Below, piece by piece: positions 1 to 7,285 of a stretch of DNA of 64,000 nucleotides. Source of the DNA: a virus. Position 1 is the first letter of the stretch; each line of letters begins with the position of its first letter. The DNA lies in the IMG/VR virus record IMGVR_UViG_3300012985_000006, positions 62,001 through 126,000 of that record; one strand, written 5' to 3'. The notes beneath the pieces were generated by a model. It was not told the origin of the DNA and did not search any database. It saw only the letters and a list, made by a program, of their open reading frames with translations. The translations under genes and the position numbers were made by a program.

Positions 1-567
1 ATCTTCACGGGTACGGCCCACGCCTGGCTGGACCTTGATCTTCTCAGCCTCTCGAATGGCCGCCCCAGCATCATCAAGATTGGTTCTGTGGACAGTAGCT
101 GAAGAAAGTGTCCGAACCGGAATCCCTTCTTGTGAGTCAGCCGCACTGGCGTGACGTTGCCCACGAGGTGCGGTATTGAGTTGTCGAGTCTTTTGAGCGT
201 GAGCCTGGACGTTGCGAACCTCTCGTTCCTCAGCGTCTACAGTCGTGACCGCTATTCTGGGCTTTTGAGGATCCATCGGATTGCCACCATCAGGATTCCG
301 CATCGAGATCCCAGCCGAGATGGGTTGTAACGTGATGTTCGGATCGTATTCAGCTTCTGGGACAATCCAACCCATAGATATGGTACCGCGCAACTTAGGG
401 ACTGGCACTGGAGGGTACCCGTCCAGCGTTACGCTCGTACCATCGAAGTCCAACTCCATACCTTTGGAGATGTTGAAACTCTGATTGTTAGGCAACCCCA
501 CAGAGAAAGTACGGGTTGCAATGAAGCGAATCGGAGTGCCAGGTGTGAATTTGATTGGTTGACTCAT
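1..567 (-). CDS. Hypothetical protein, 3' end beyond window
   Basis: An open frame starts at an ATG at 567 and runs to base 1 without a stop, giving at least 189 codons. The product starts MSQPIKFTPGTPIRFIATRT and is mostly short beta-like segments, followed by a charged stretch rich in R, E, A and Q. I do not recognise a family. It is the last gene visible in the transcription direction, downstream of small unknown genes. A virion role is possible because the head block lies upstream on the same strand, but no motif shows it. Confidence 0.75.
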   Translation of the reverse strand, partial: MSQPIKFTPGTPIRFIATRTFSVGLPNNQSFNISKGMELDFDGTSVTLDGYPPVPVPKLRGTISMGWIVPEAEYDPNITLQPISAGISMRNPDGGNPMDPQKPRIAVTTVDAEEREVRNVQAHAQKTRQLNTAPRGQRHASAADSQEGIPVRTLSSATVHRTNLDDAGAAIREAEKIKVQPGVGRTRED

Positions 568-634
568 TTAGATACATCTCCCAGAAGCCAAAGACGAAGC
601 AGGCCTCTAAAGGAGAGTGTAGATAAATGGATAA

Positions 635-853
635 TCAGGCGGGAGGGTAACGCCAGCTACCTGGTTTACCGTCCTCATCGTAGTCCAAGGGTGGGCTAAA
701 GAAGATGCCGGTTGGGTTTAGGATACAGAGTCGCACCTTCCCATCTGGCAAGACTTCTGTGACGATGGCCGCTCGGGGGACCGACAGGTATTCTCCCCCT
801 GGAGTCCCATAGGCCTGATAGTGTACCGAATCGCTTATTTGAGGCTGACGCAT
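635..853 (-). CDS. Conserved small phage protein, unknown function
   Basis: This 72-residue product starts with ATG at 853. It contains the stretch YGTPGGEYLSVPRAAIVTEV followed by CILNPTGIFF and an acidic DYDEDGKPGSW segment. That pattern recalls small conserved proteins seen in many actinobacterial and large phages, which have no known function. It ends in a Trp/Pro-rich tail. The Shine-Dalgarno sequence is weak, only a GGTAG near the ATG. Product function is unknown. Confidence 0.6.
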   Translation of the reverse strand: MRQPQISDSVHYQAYGTPGGEYLSVPRAAIVTEVLPDGKVRLCILNPTGIFFSPPLDYDEDGKPGSWRYPPA

Positions 854-892
854 CTACCAATGCTAGTAGATTGCGGGCAGGAAATCAAATCA

Positions 893-1066
893 TCACTTAT
901 GCTTGAACCATTCGACTTGTTCCAAGCGCTTCTCGGCTTCACCCTTCGAATCGTAGCAACCGCCGCTCCAAGAACCGTTGTCAGGCGAGCGCACGCAGTA
1001 TTGACCCTTTTCTTTGCGGATCACGGCCTCTTTGAAGCGGGCTACAACGGAACGGGGCGAGATCAC
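893..1066 (-). CDS. Small conserved phage protein (57 aa), GTG start
   Basis: A short gene begins with GTG at 1066, six bases after the stop of the gene upstream, and ends at TGA 893-895. Its product includes KGQYCVRSPDN, then GCYDSKGEAEKRLEQVEWF, and ends in HK. The C-x-V-x-S, G-C-Y-x-S-K and A-E-K-R-L-x-Q-V-E pattern is typical of very small phage proteins, where a Cys-containing beta hairpin precedes a helix. The function is unknown. Tight coupling to the upstream stop and the family-like pattern support it as real. The next gene starts 40 bases on. Confidence 0.6.
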   Translation of the reverse strand: MISPRSVVARFKEAVIRKEKGQYCVRSPDNGSWSGGCYDSKGEAEKRLEQVEWFKHK

Positions 1067-1072
1067 AAGGCC

Positions 1073-1720
1073 TCAGTGCCCCCAACCAGAAGACGTCTCA
1101 TACTTCTCTTTGCCATCCCATTTGCTGGCATGATGACCGTCGATCTTAGTCCCATTGGGGCCAGGAATCGAACGTTCCGCGGGACCATGGAAGCTGTTTG
1201 GCACAGCAACAACATAGCTAGCTCCCTGGGACTCACGAACGACCTTTGAACCAATCGGCCTCGTGACGATCACTTTACCCTTGACTTCGACCACCTGAAA
1301 GAAGTTCACGTTCGTTTGGTCGTAACCCCACGTGCTATACAGGATGTCGCCCACCACAAAGCCGTGAACGTGGTTCTTACGGTCATCCACACGCTTCTGC
1401 TTGAATTCCAAGCTCAGCTTACGAGATTTGACCGTTTCATCGATCTGACGTTGACGATTGGCGTCGCTCTTGAAAGAGTAGTTCCAAAGAGGCTTGTTCT
1501 GCTTGGCCGCAAACGCAATCGCGTAGAACTTGCCTTGACCTTCCCACTGCCAGATCGCCAAATCCGTGCCCTCTGGGGTGAGCGGAGCTTGATCCCTCAC
1601 CTCTGCAGGTAGGTAGATCGACCTAGGCATCGTGAAGTTGGCTGCCGCCTTAAACCTAGCTGCCACGCCTTTGGCAGAGGCTTCTTTCGGAGACTTTTCT
1701 GTCGCGTTGATTTCAGCCAT
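1073..1720 (-). CDS. Conserved hypothetical phage protein
   Basis: The product is 215 residues from the ATG at 1720, which has TAGGAAC just upstream. A TTG six codons earlier is less likely. A central region IWQWEGQGKFYAIAFAAKQ is followed by a basic K/R-rich helix. The distinctive segment GDILYSTWGYDQTNVNFFQV comes next, then a conserved-looking VRPIGSKVV-type tail. GD-x-L-x-S-x-W-G-Y-D-Q-T-N recurs in phage and plasmid proteins of unknown function. No catalytic residues are evident. It sits between the uracil-DNA glycosylase and a 57-residue gene and is probably co-transcribed with both. Confidence 0.6.
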   Translation of the reverse strand: MAEINATEKSPKEASAKGVAARFKAAANFTMPRSIYLPAEVRDQAPLTPEGTDLAIWQWEGQGKFYAIAFAAKQNKPLWNYSFKSDANRQRQIDETVKSRKLSLEFKQKRVDDRKNHVHGFVVGDILYSTWGYDQTNVNFFQVVEVKGKVIVTRPIGSKVVRESQGASYVVAVPNSFHGPAERSIPGPNGTKIDGHHASKWDGKEKYETSSGWGH

Positions 1721-1780
1721 GTTCCTATAACGGCTCAAATCATAAAGGATTAAGGAGGTTGAAAAAGATAGGCCAGTCGG

Positions 1781-2431
1781 TCAAATAGCCCAGTCGATAG
1801 GAGCCTCCCCGATCTGCTGAAGGGCCGCATTCACTTTCGAAAAAGGCTTGGATCCAAAGAACCCGCTAGAGGCCGACATAGGGGAAGGGTGGGCCGACTC
1901 GATGATGGTATGCCTGGAGTCAATCAGGTCCTTCTTGGCCCTCGCATGACGGCCCCAAAGGACGAAGATGACCGGTTTCTCTCTGGAGCTGAGGGTTCGA
2001 ATCACCTCATCAGTGAACTGTTCCCAGCCCTGCCCCTGATGTGAACCCGCCTGATGAGCTCGGACCGTCAAAGTGGTGTTAAGCAACAGAACTCCTTGGC
2101 GACACCATGGCTCCAACCAACCGGTCTTTGGTTTCTGGATCTCTAGGTCTTCCACCAGCTCCTTGAAAATATTGCGCAAGCTAGGAGGTAGTTGGGTGCC
2201 TGGTTGAACCGAGAAACTAAGCCCATGGGCCTGACCTGCCCCATGGTACGGATCTTGCCCCAAGATCACCACTTTGACATCATCGAAGGGCAGCTTGAAA
2301 CAATTGAACGTATCTTGTGGGGGAGGAAAAACAGGACCACGCTTCCGCTCAATGGCAACGAACTCAACCAACTCCTTGAAGTATGGCTTGGTGAATTCAC
2401 CCGACAGGCGTTGCTTCCAAGAAGAATCCAA
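1781..2431 (-). CDS. ung: Uracil-DNA glycosylase, family 1
   Basis: This is a full-length (216 aa) family-1 uracil-DNA glycosylase, which removes uracil from DNA by cleaving the N-glycosidic bond. The water-activating loop GQDPYHG lies at about 58-64. The PSLRN segment, the LLLNTTLTVR strand and the DNA-intercalation loop HPSPMSA, with its catalytic His, all follow in order. The C-terminus APIDWAI matches the family end. No ATG fits the family N-terminus; a TTG at 2431 does. It lies just after the stop of the upstream gene and behind AGGGTGAGGA. The enzyme implies that uracil is damage, not a normal base, in this phage DNA. Confidence 0.95.
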   Translation of the reverse strand: MDSSWKQRLSGEFTKPYFKELVEFVAIERKRGPVFPPPQDTFNCFKLPFDDVKVVILGQDPYHGAGQAHGLSFSVQPGTQLPPSLRNIFKELVEDLEIQKPKTGWLEPWCRQGVLLLNTTLTVRAHQAGSHQGQGWEQFTDEVIRTLSSREKPVIFVLWGRHARAKKDLIDSRHTIIESAHPSPMSASSGFFGSKPFSKVNAALQQIGEAPIDWAI

Positions 2432-2434
2432 TCC

Positions 2435-2770
2435 TCACCCTACCTTCAACCTAGCGGTATCCAGGATGGCCTGGAACTGCTCGGCTGGCAACAGCTCACG
2501 AGCTGTGGTCATGAAGCAGTTCTCCAGACTCCCTTGAGCGGCCTTGTTCTTCTGTCGCAACAGCAGCTGGATCTGCTGACATTGGCGACCCTTGCTCTTC
2601 AGTGCCCACTTGGCCCTACCCCACCAGTCCGAATCGGCGAACTCACCCGTCTCTCTCGCCTTCGCCTGAGCGGCGTCAATTTGAGCTCGGATGGAATCGA
2701 TGTCGGATTCCAGTGTTAGCTTTATTTGTAACAGTTCTTCAGCTGATTTGGCGACGAGATCGTCAGGCAT
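2435..2770 (-). CDS. Hypothetical coiled-coil protein
   Basis: This 111-residue product begins with ATG at 2770. Residues 1-40 form an amphipathic helix of the coiled-coil type. The segment DSDWWGRAKWALKSKGRQCQ and a long Q/K/R-rich helix follow. Similar small helical proteins with a WW-x-R-A-x-x-A-L motif occur in phages near structural genes, without a known function. The stop is three bases before the TTG start of ung, so translation is probably coupled. Confidence 0.55.
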   Translation of the reverse strand: MPDDLVAKSAEELLQIKLTLESDIDSIRAQIDAAQAKARETGEFADSDWWGRAKWALKSKGRQCQQIQLLLRQKNKAAQGSLENCFMTTARELLPAEQFQAILDTARLKVG

Positions 2771-2823
2771 ACGGTGCTGTACACCGTCATCGGATGGCCA
2801 TATTGGCCAATTGCGGCGGCTAT

Positions 2824-3426
2824 TTAAGCCTTGGACAACAACATCTTGTCCATTTGTGCGGTGGCGGCCCGAAGGTCCTGCCTAGCGTCAACCATTCTCT
2901 GGATAACCTGACCCAGCTCGTTGAACCAAGGACGTAGCCTAGGGCTCTCGTCTACAGCGAGGTCTTGACAGAGGTTGACAGCCTCAGTGAAACTGCGATC
3001 GGCACCCTTATCTACCTTTGGAAGAATGTTTCGATTCAACAGATCGGCCAACTGTTCCTTCTTCTCTTGCAGTTCGGGATTTTCGGTCAAGTAGTCGGCA
3101 GTACCTTGGAGGAAATGAACGGCGTTTCGAACGGCAGCCTCAATCCCACGTTGGTCTTGGGCCCTAGCAGCATCCATTCCCTGTTCGATTGCTGAAAGAA
3201 CATGATCAAGGTGCTTCTTGGCGGCAGTATCGTCAATTTGACGAGATGCGTCCTTGATCTGGTCCACCACATCATCAAAAGCTTCCAAAATAGCCTTAGT
3301 GTCGTGAGTGCCGTCCCGCATGTATTTAGCAGCAATGGTGTTCAGACTGGTCTTAGCTTTATCAAGCTTTGACCGAATGTCGTTCTGAGCTGTAAACCGG
3401 CGGACGATATTTTTGGCTTGCGACAT
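2824..3426 (-). CDS. Hypothetical all-helical protein
   Basis: The product is 200 residues from an ATG at 3426. It is predicted to be almost entirely helical, with heptad-like spacing and many charged residues, and starts MSQAKNIVRRF. There are no transmembrane segments or cysteine clusters, apart from a single Cys near the middle. I do not recognise the family. It lies downstream of the zinc metallopeptidase with a 26-base spacer containing CCCTTTTATAGCC. A virion-associated or scaffolding role is a guess only. Confidence 0.55.
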   Translation of the reverse strand: MSQAKNIVRRFTAQNDIRSKLDKAKTSLNTIAAKYMRDGTHDTKAILEAFDDVVDQIKDASRQIDDTAAKKHLDHVLSAIEQGMDAARAQDQRGIEAAVRNAVHFLQGTADYLTENPELQEKKEQLADLLNRNILPKVDKGADRSFTEAVNLCQDLAVDESPRLRPWFNELGQVIQRMVDARQDLRAATAQMDKMLLSKA

Positions 3427-3443
3427 GATATCTGGGTAAGGCT

Positions 3444-3459
3444 ATAAAAGGGTCATTTG
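3444..3459. repeat. 16-bp direct repeat, copy 1
   Basis: ATAAAAGGGTCATTTG occurs here and again at 4618-4633. On the minus strand it includes the last codon and stop of the metallopeptidase gene and the CCCTTTTAT spacer that follows. Confidence 0.7.
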
Positions 3460-4619
3460 ATGACGGCTTCCAACATCTGCACCTGCCCATCAGGCAAGGT
3501 CTCTTCAACGTAGTGATCGAACATCTCAGCGAAGTTCTCTACATAGCTGGTACGAGCGTAGGGACTGACAAAGGTTTCTTTCTTGAGGCCTTTGACGTTG
3601 ATCCAACCACTCAGAGAGATTGATGCCTTGATGGTAGGCTCCTCTTTGAGATGAACCTGGACCACCCAATCATAAGCTCGATTGAGCACTACCTTTTCCA
3701 CCTCATACACCTTGCCGTCCTTGTCCTTGTGAAGATCTCCAGGCTTGGGCCAATTGGCCTTGTCGTTCAGGGCCTCTCTGAAGGCCGTTTCATCCCCGTT
3801 AAGAAGAGTTTTGTAGAGAGTCTCAATCTCAGCGTCTTTGCTCTTCAGGAACTTGAGATGTAGGCGGTGGCCCAACTCATGAATGATCGTACTGATAGCC
3901 GGTCCTTGCTTGCCTTTGAGGTTACCACGTACGAAAAACTCGTCTGTTCTAGCAACGTAGAAGGCCAACACATTGGAGCTACGATTCACCGTATTGGTCA
4001 CCTGAATGGTACCGTAGCAGATCTTGCCGAACCCTTTGGCTTTGATCAGAGCGCTTGCTCGATCGACCACCTTGGCCACATCAGCCATCTGCTGGGCCGA
4101 AAAGTCGCCCGTATTGACGAGCGTGAAACATCCGGCCGTCTCAGTCGTGCCTGAGGCCTCATCGTTATGCAACTCTCCCTTCTTGATCACTCGATCCGCC
4201 GCATCCGCATACGACCGATAGGTGTCTACCTTCTTCTTGAGGACTTCAAGCGCTACATCAGGTTTAACTCTCTGGATGCGATTCTTGGAAAACTCCTTCG
4301 AAGCTTGCTCAATCAGCTTTCGATCGGCACTTGAAGAGATCTTGTATTGCTGCAAAATCCCCCAGAATATGCGATAAGCCCCCACCCGATTGAGGACTTC
4401 GAACGTCCCTGGCAGATAGACGGAGGCTCGGAGTGTAGTCAAAGAATCATCCTGAGCGGCACTAAGTTCGACCCACCTCTTCTCCATCGAATCCACTACT
4501 CGACGAAATTCGGCCAGAAGTGCCAGGATGTTTTCCGCCTCAGCCAATTTCCTACGATCATAGGACTCTGGGATTCGATAATCGTAGCTATAGTGGATCA
4601 TGCCCCTAAGTTGAGGCAT
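3453..4619 (-). CDS. Putative zinc metallopeptidase (HExxH)
   Basis: This 388-residue product starts with ATG at 4619. The first 150 residues are helical and charged. A compact domain follows with STIIHELGHRLHLKF, in which HELGH is the HExxH zinc-binding and catalytic motif. About 130 residues later, VENFAEMFDHYVEE could supply the third zinc ligand (Glu), as in gluzincins. There is no signal peptide. Families of this kind in large phages are often virion-packaged or act on structural proteins, but the substrate cannot be inferred. The gene follows a LAGLIDADG endonuclease by seven bases. Its 3' end carries one copy of a 16-bp direct repeat. Confidence 0.75.
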   Translation of the reverse strand: MPQLRGMIHYSYDYRIPESYDRRKLAEAENILALLAEFRRVVDSMEKRWVELSAAQDDSLTTLRASVYLPGTFEVLNRVGAYRIFWGILQQYKISSSADRKLIEQASKEFSKNRIQRVKPDVALEVLKKKVDTYRSYADAADRVIKKGELHNDEASGTTETAGCFTLVNTGDFSAQQMADVAKVVDRASALIKAKGFGKICYGTIQVTNTVNRSSNVLAFYVARTDEFFVRGNLKGKQGPAISTIIHELGHRLHLKFLKSKDAEIETLYKTLLNGDETAFREALNDKANWPKPGDLHKDKDGKVYEVEKVVLNRAYDWVVQVHLKEEPTIKASISLSGWINVKGLKKETFVSPYARTSYVENFAEMFDHYVEETLPDGQVQMLEAVIK

Positions 4620-4633
4620 AAAAGGGTCATTTG
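4618..4633. repeat. 16-bp direct repeat, copy 2
   Basis: This is an exact copy of ATAAAAGGGTCATTTG from 3444-3459. Here it spans the stop of the homing endonuclease gene, the seven-base spacer and the first bases of the metallopeptidase start. The metallopeptidase gene is thus bracketed by the two copies. Confidence 0.7.
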
Positions 4634-5556
4634 CTGGGCGGTCTGCCTATGGTTCTGGGATGTTCGATACCTAGGCGTTCGAGATGCCTTGTCACCGTTG
4701 TGGGTGCTTCATCCAGAATCTTCGCCATGCGTTTGATTGGAGTGCCGCAATCGACCAGCTCCTTAAGGCGTTCAAATGTGAGTTTTTTGCGTAGTTGGTA
4801 CTGAGGCCCCTGGAATCCAAACGACAACTTGTAGTGCATACACTCTGGCATATGGGGCGTAATCAGGGCGATGAAACGTTCCGCCTGATCTTCACCCTCA
4901 AAGTGGAAGTTACCTGTGTTACCATCACACACCTCCCAACGAGGCTTGAATCCAAGTCTCTCGAAGATGGTCAATGCTATTGCATGACTTGACGGCTGCA
5001 TACCAAACGTGATGCGTGGCCACCAGCCAGAAGAACCGTCATCCATGAACCATATTGCTAGAGCCAAGTAATCCACCAAATCAACTACTTCTGGTTGCAG
5101 CTGTTTTGGCCCAGGATTGGGATAGAACAGGGCATGCCAGGAGAGAAGCTGAGTGTGGGAGACAGTTTCGAAACGCCAAGCTGGAAAGTCTCTGGAGATG
5201 TATAGAGGCTCAGTCTTTACCCAAGGTCCCCATTCCTGGACTTTCCAATCCAAGTATGATTTCTGAGCTTCAGAGTGAAGCTCACAGTATCGAGCTACAT
5301 TCAAGCTTTTTGAGATTCGACCATCCCCTAACATTGAGCCGACAAGCACCGATCGTAGTCGACCTTCGATTGGCACAATAAGATGCCTTTCTGTGCGACA
5401 AATGGTCTCAATACCAAATCGGCGACGCCAAGATCTGACTCGTTTGACTGTTGTAGGGGCTCCTAAACGATCAGCTATTTGATCGTCTGTGAGTTTCTCG
5501 ACTAGATACCAGCTACGTAGTTCTTCAGGGGCGACTGGGCACGATATAGATCTCAT
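4627..5556 (-). CDS. LAGLIDADG homing endonuclease, free-standing
   Basis: The protein has two LAGLIDADG helices: LVGSMLGDG near residues 71-79 and LALAIWFMDDG near 164-174. The acidic residues that bind metal are intact, so it is a single-chain homing endonuclease. An N-terminal helix-turn-helix-like segment precedes them, and a second, C-terminal one (PIKRMAKILDEAPTTVTRHL) probably aids DNA binding. I prefer the ATG at 5556, which has GTGAG upstream; an in-frame ATG at 5574 has none. It is not inside an intron or intein. It lies between the capsid-gene terminator and the metallopeptidase, and may target a nearby site in related phages. Confidence 0.9.
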   Translation of the reverse strand: MRSISCPVAPEELRSWYLVEKLTDDQIADRLGAPTTVKRVRSWRRRFGIETICRTERHLIVPIEGRLRSVLVGSMLGDGRISKSLNVARYCELHSEAQKSYLDWKVQEWGPWVKTEPLYISRDFPAWRFETVSHTQLLSWHALFYPNPGPKQLQPEVVDLVDYLALAIWFMDDGSSGWWPRITFGMQPSSHAIALTIFERLGFKPRWEVCDGNTGNFHFEGEDQAERFIALITPHMPECMHYKLSFGFQGPQYQLRKKLTFERLKELVDCGTPIKRMAKILDEAPTTVTRHLERLGIEHPRTIGRPPSK

Positions 5557-5596
5557 GATCTCACATCGTAGCATAACGGTGACTTAAGCTCCAAAG

Positions 5597-5631
5597 AAAA
5601 ACGCCCCCAGAGATAACCCTGGAGGCGTTTT
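5597..5631 (-). terminator. Rho-independent terminator after the capsid gene
   Basis: On the minus strand AAAACGCCTCCAG and CTGGGGGCGTTTTT pair around the loop GGTTATCT, with one mismatch, and the right arm ends in a T-run. It lies 27 bases past the major capsid stop. It should end the late head-gene transcript, so the homing endonuclease gene needs read-through or its own promoter. Confidence 0.9.
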
Positions 5632-5657
5632 CGATCAAGCCGTTAGGCTTATTGGGT

Positions 5658-6539
5658 TCAGATGCGGGTGACGACCAAACGGGTCATAGCACGCGGGTTG
5701 AATGCGCCTATGCCGACGTTCTGAAAACAGCTGAAACCAATTGTGCGGGCCTTCGGGTCATCCGCCGACAACACGGTCAGTTCCGTGCGGACGGGGAAGC
5801 GACCGAAGTTCTCTGGCTCGCCGCAGACGTACACGAAGCCGGCCGGAACCAGACGCGACGTGATGATCTGAGCACCCCAGAGGGTGGCCTGCAAACCTGT
5901 CTTGAGCAGGGTGGCCTGCGACTCGATATCCAGGATGTCGCGACCGAACTTGCGGATGTCCGCGTAGTCGGTGGCGTTCATGTAGATACGAGCAACACGG
6001 AGGTCGTGGCGTTCGATTTCCGCGAAAGCATCGGCGAGGACGCTTGGCGAGATCGGGGCCACCACGGCGATATCCGGGTTGGTCTGGCCGGGGAGGGTGT
6101 CGAAGCCCGAGACAGCGATGCTGTCGAGGACGGCGAACACGCGCTCATCTTCAGCGGCCTGAATCTGCGCCTTGGCGAGGTCCTGGCTGCGTTCAATGAG
6201 GTCGAAACGACGCTCCTTGATCTGGGTCAACGGTATTTCGGGGTTCGAGGCGATCTCGAACAACGGGAAGATGACACGACGTGGCTTCTGGATAGCCAAG
6301 ATGTTCGAGCCTTCTTCGCCGACCACGAAAGCCGTAACTTCCGGATCCTTGTCGTAGATTGGCAATGCGCCGTCCGGTAGTTGTTCTACCAAGAAGGTCT
6401 TGCGACCAACGGCCGTGTAGTCACGGCGGAGACGCAAGGGTTGGATCATCGAGGCTGCGAGCTTGGCACGACCGGCGGCGGTCTTGATGTACTCGGAGAT
6501 GATCTGCTGCTTGACTTCGTTGCTTACTTGCTGAGGCAT
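5658..6539 (-). CDS. Major capsid protein (putative)
   Basis: This 293-residue protein starts with ATG at 6539 behind AAGGAAAACAAAGC. It has the features of an HK97-fold coat protein: a helical N-arm, a basic stretch RLRRDYTAVGRKTFLV, a long helix with ERSQDLAKAQIQAAEDERVF, and a C-terminal half rich in beta strands that ends LTVLSADDPKARTIGFSCFQ and onward. Position is the best support: it ends the portal-protease-scaffold series, directly follows a decoration-like gene and precedes a strong terminator, as highly expressed coat genes do. I infer the function from order and composition, not from a family motif. Confidence 0.72.
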   Translation of the reverse strand: MPQQVSNEVKQQIISEYIKTAAGRAKLAASMIQPLRLRRDYTAVGRKTFLVEQLPDGALPIYDKDPEVTAFVVGEEGSNILAIQKPRRVIFPLFEIASNPEIPLTQIKERRFDLIERSQDLAKAQIQAAEDERVFAVLDSIAVSGFDTLPGQTNPDIAVVAPISPSVLADAFAEIERHDLRVARIYMNATDYADIRKFGRDILDIESQATLLKTGLQATLWGAQIITSRLVPAGFVYVCGEPENFGRFPVRTELTVLSADDPKARTIGFSCFQNVGIGAFNPRAMTRLVVTRI

Positions 6540-6586
6540 AGCTTTGTTTTCCTTACGGGAATTCCCTTAGAGGCCTAGTTTCCCGC

Positions 6587-7204
6587 TCAGATGCGGAGAT
6601 CGAATACCAAGAGCGTGTTGTTCGCATCGGGGGCTACCTTGAGGATGCCGACGATGGTGGGTGTGTTGGCGCTGAGGGCACCGAACTTTTCATAGGCGTC
6701 AGCCGCCACGTTGGTGATGAACCCGTTTGCCGAAGCATAGAGGGCATCGCCAGGAGCGTAGGTCAGAGCCGCGCTACCTGAAGCTAGGTTCTGGGTTTCC
6801 CAGAGCGAAACGCCGACTGTACCGAAGCCGCAGAGGTATGGGCCACGACCAGAGGCAACACCAGGGGTGTTTTCGAAGGCGTTACCCAACGAATCGTTGA
6901 TGAAGAGGCCGAGTGGCTTCTGGCCAACCACGTAGGCTGCGCCTACCTGGGCAGGACCACCGTGAAAGCCGTTACCAGCGTCTGGACGAGTGAATGCGAA
7001 GCTGGCGCCCAAGACGCCTAGTTTGCTGATACCTGCGAGGGTTGTGCTTTTGTTGGCACCGGCAGTGACGTTCACGGGGTTGGCTTGAGTGAAAGCGTCC
7101 GCCGTCAAGACGCCAACGCTGTTGCGTTGACCGACGTGGAAGATCTGCACTCTGCCGGAAGTTTCCCTGAAGTCACCCGAGCCTTGGCCGAGAGATAGAG
7201 GCAT
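6587..7204 (-). CDS. Putative head decoration or stabilisation protein
   Basis: The product is 205 residues from an ATG at 7204, with AGGAG nine bases upstream. It is rich in G, A, T, N and V and low in charge, as expected of a beta-structured virion protein. It starts MPLSLGQGSGDFRETSGRVQ. There is no signal peptide or catalytic motif. The gene lies directly before the major capsid gene, the position where many phages keep head decoration or capsid-stabilising proteins. The role is inferred from this position and the composition. Confidence 0.55.
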   Translation of the reverse strand: MPLSLGQGSGDFRETSGRVQIFHVGQRNSVGVLTADAFTQANPVNVTAGANKSTTLAGISKLGVLGASFAFTRPDAGNGFHGGPAQVGAAYVVGQKPLGLFINDSLGNAFENTPGVASGRGPYLCGFGTVGVSLWETQNLASGSAALTYAPGDALYASANGFITNVAADAYEKFGALSANTPTIVGILKVAPDANNTLLVFDLRI

Positions 7205-7285
7205 ATTGAAATTCTCCTAAAAATGGGCTTTGTTGCTGGGGGACGAAATTTACATCTAGATATTGAGTATTAGGTCTTCAGCAAT

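Noticed and set aside
5652-6380. Long plus-strand open frame opposite the capsid gene
   Set aside because: It is a mirror of the capsid gene's codon bias. There is no ribosome-binding site or domain, and it opposes a strong gene.
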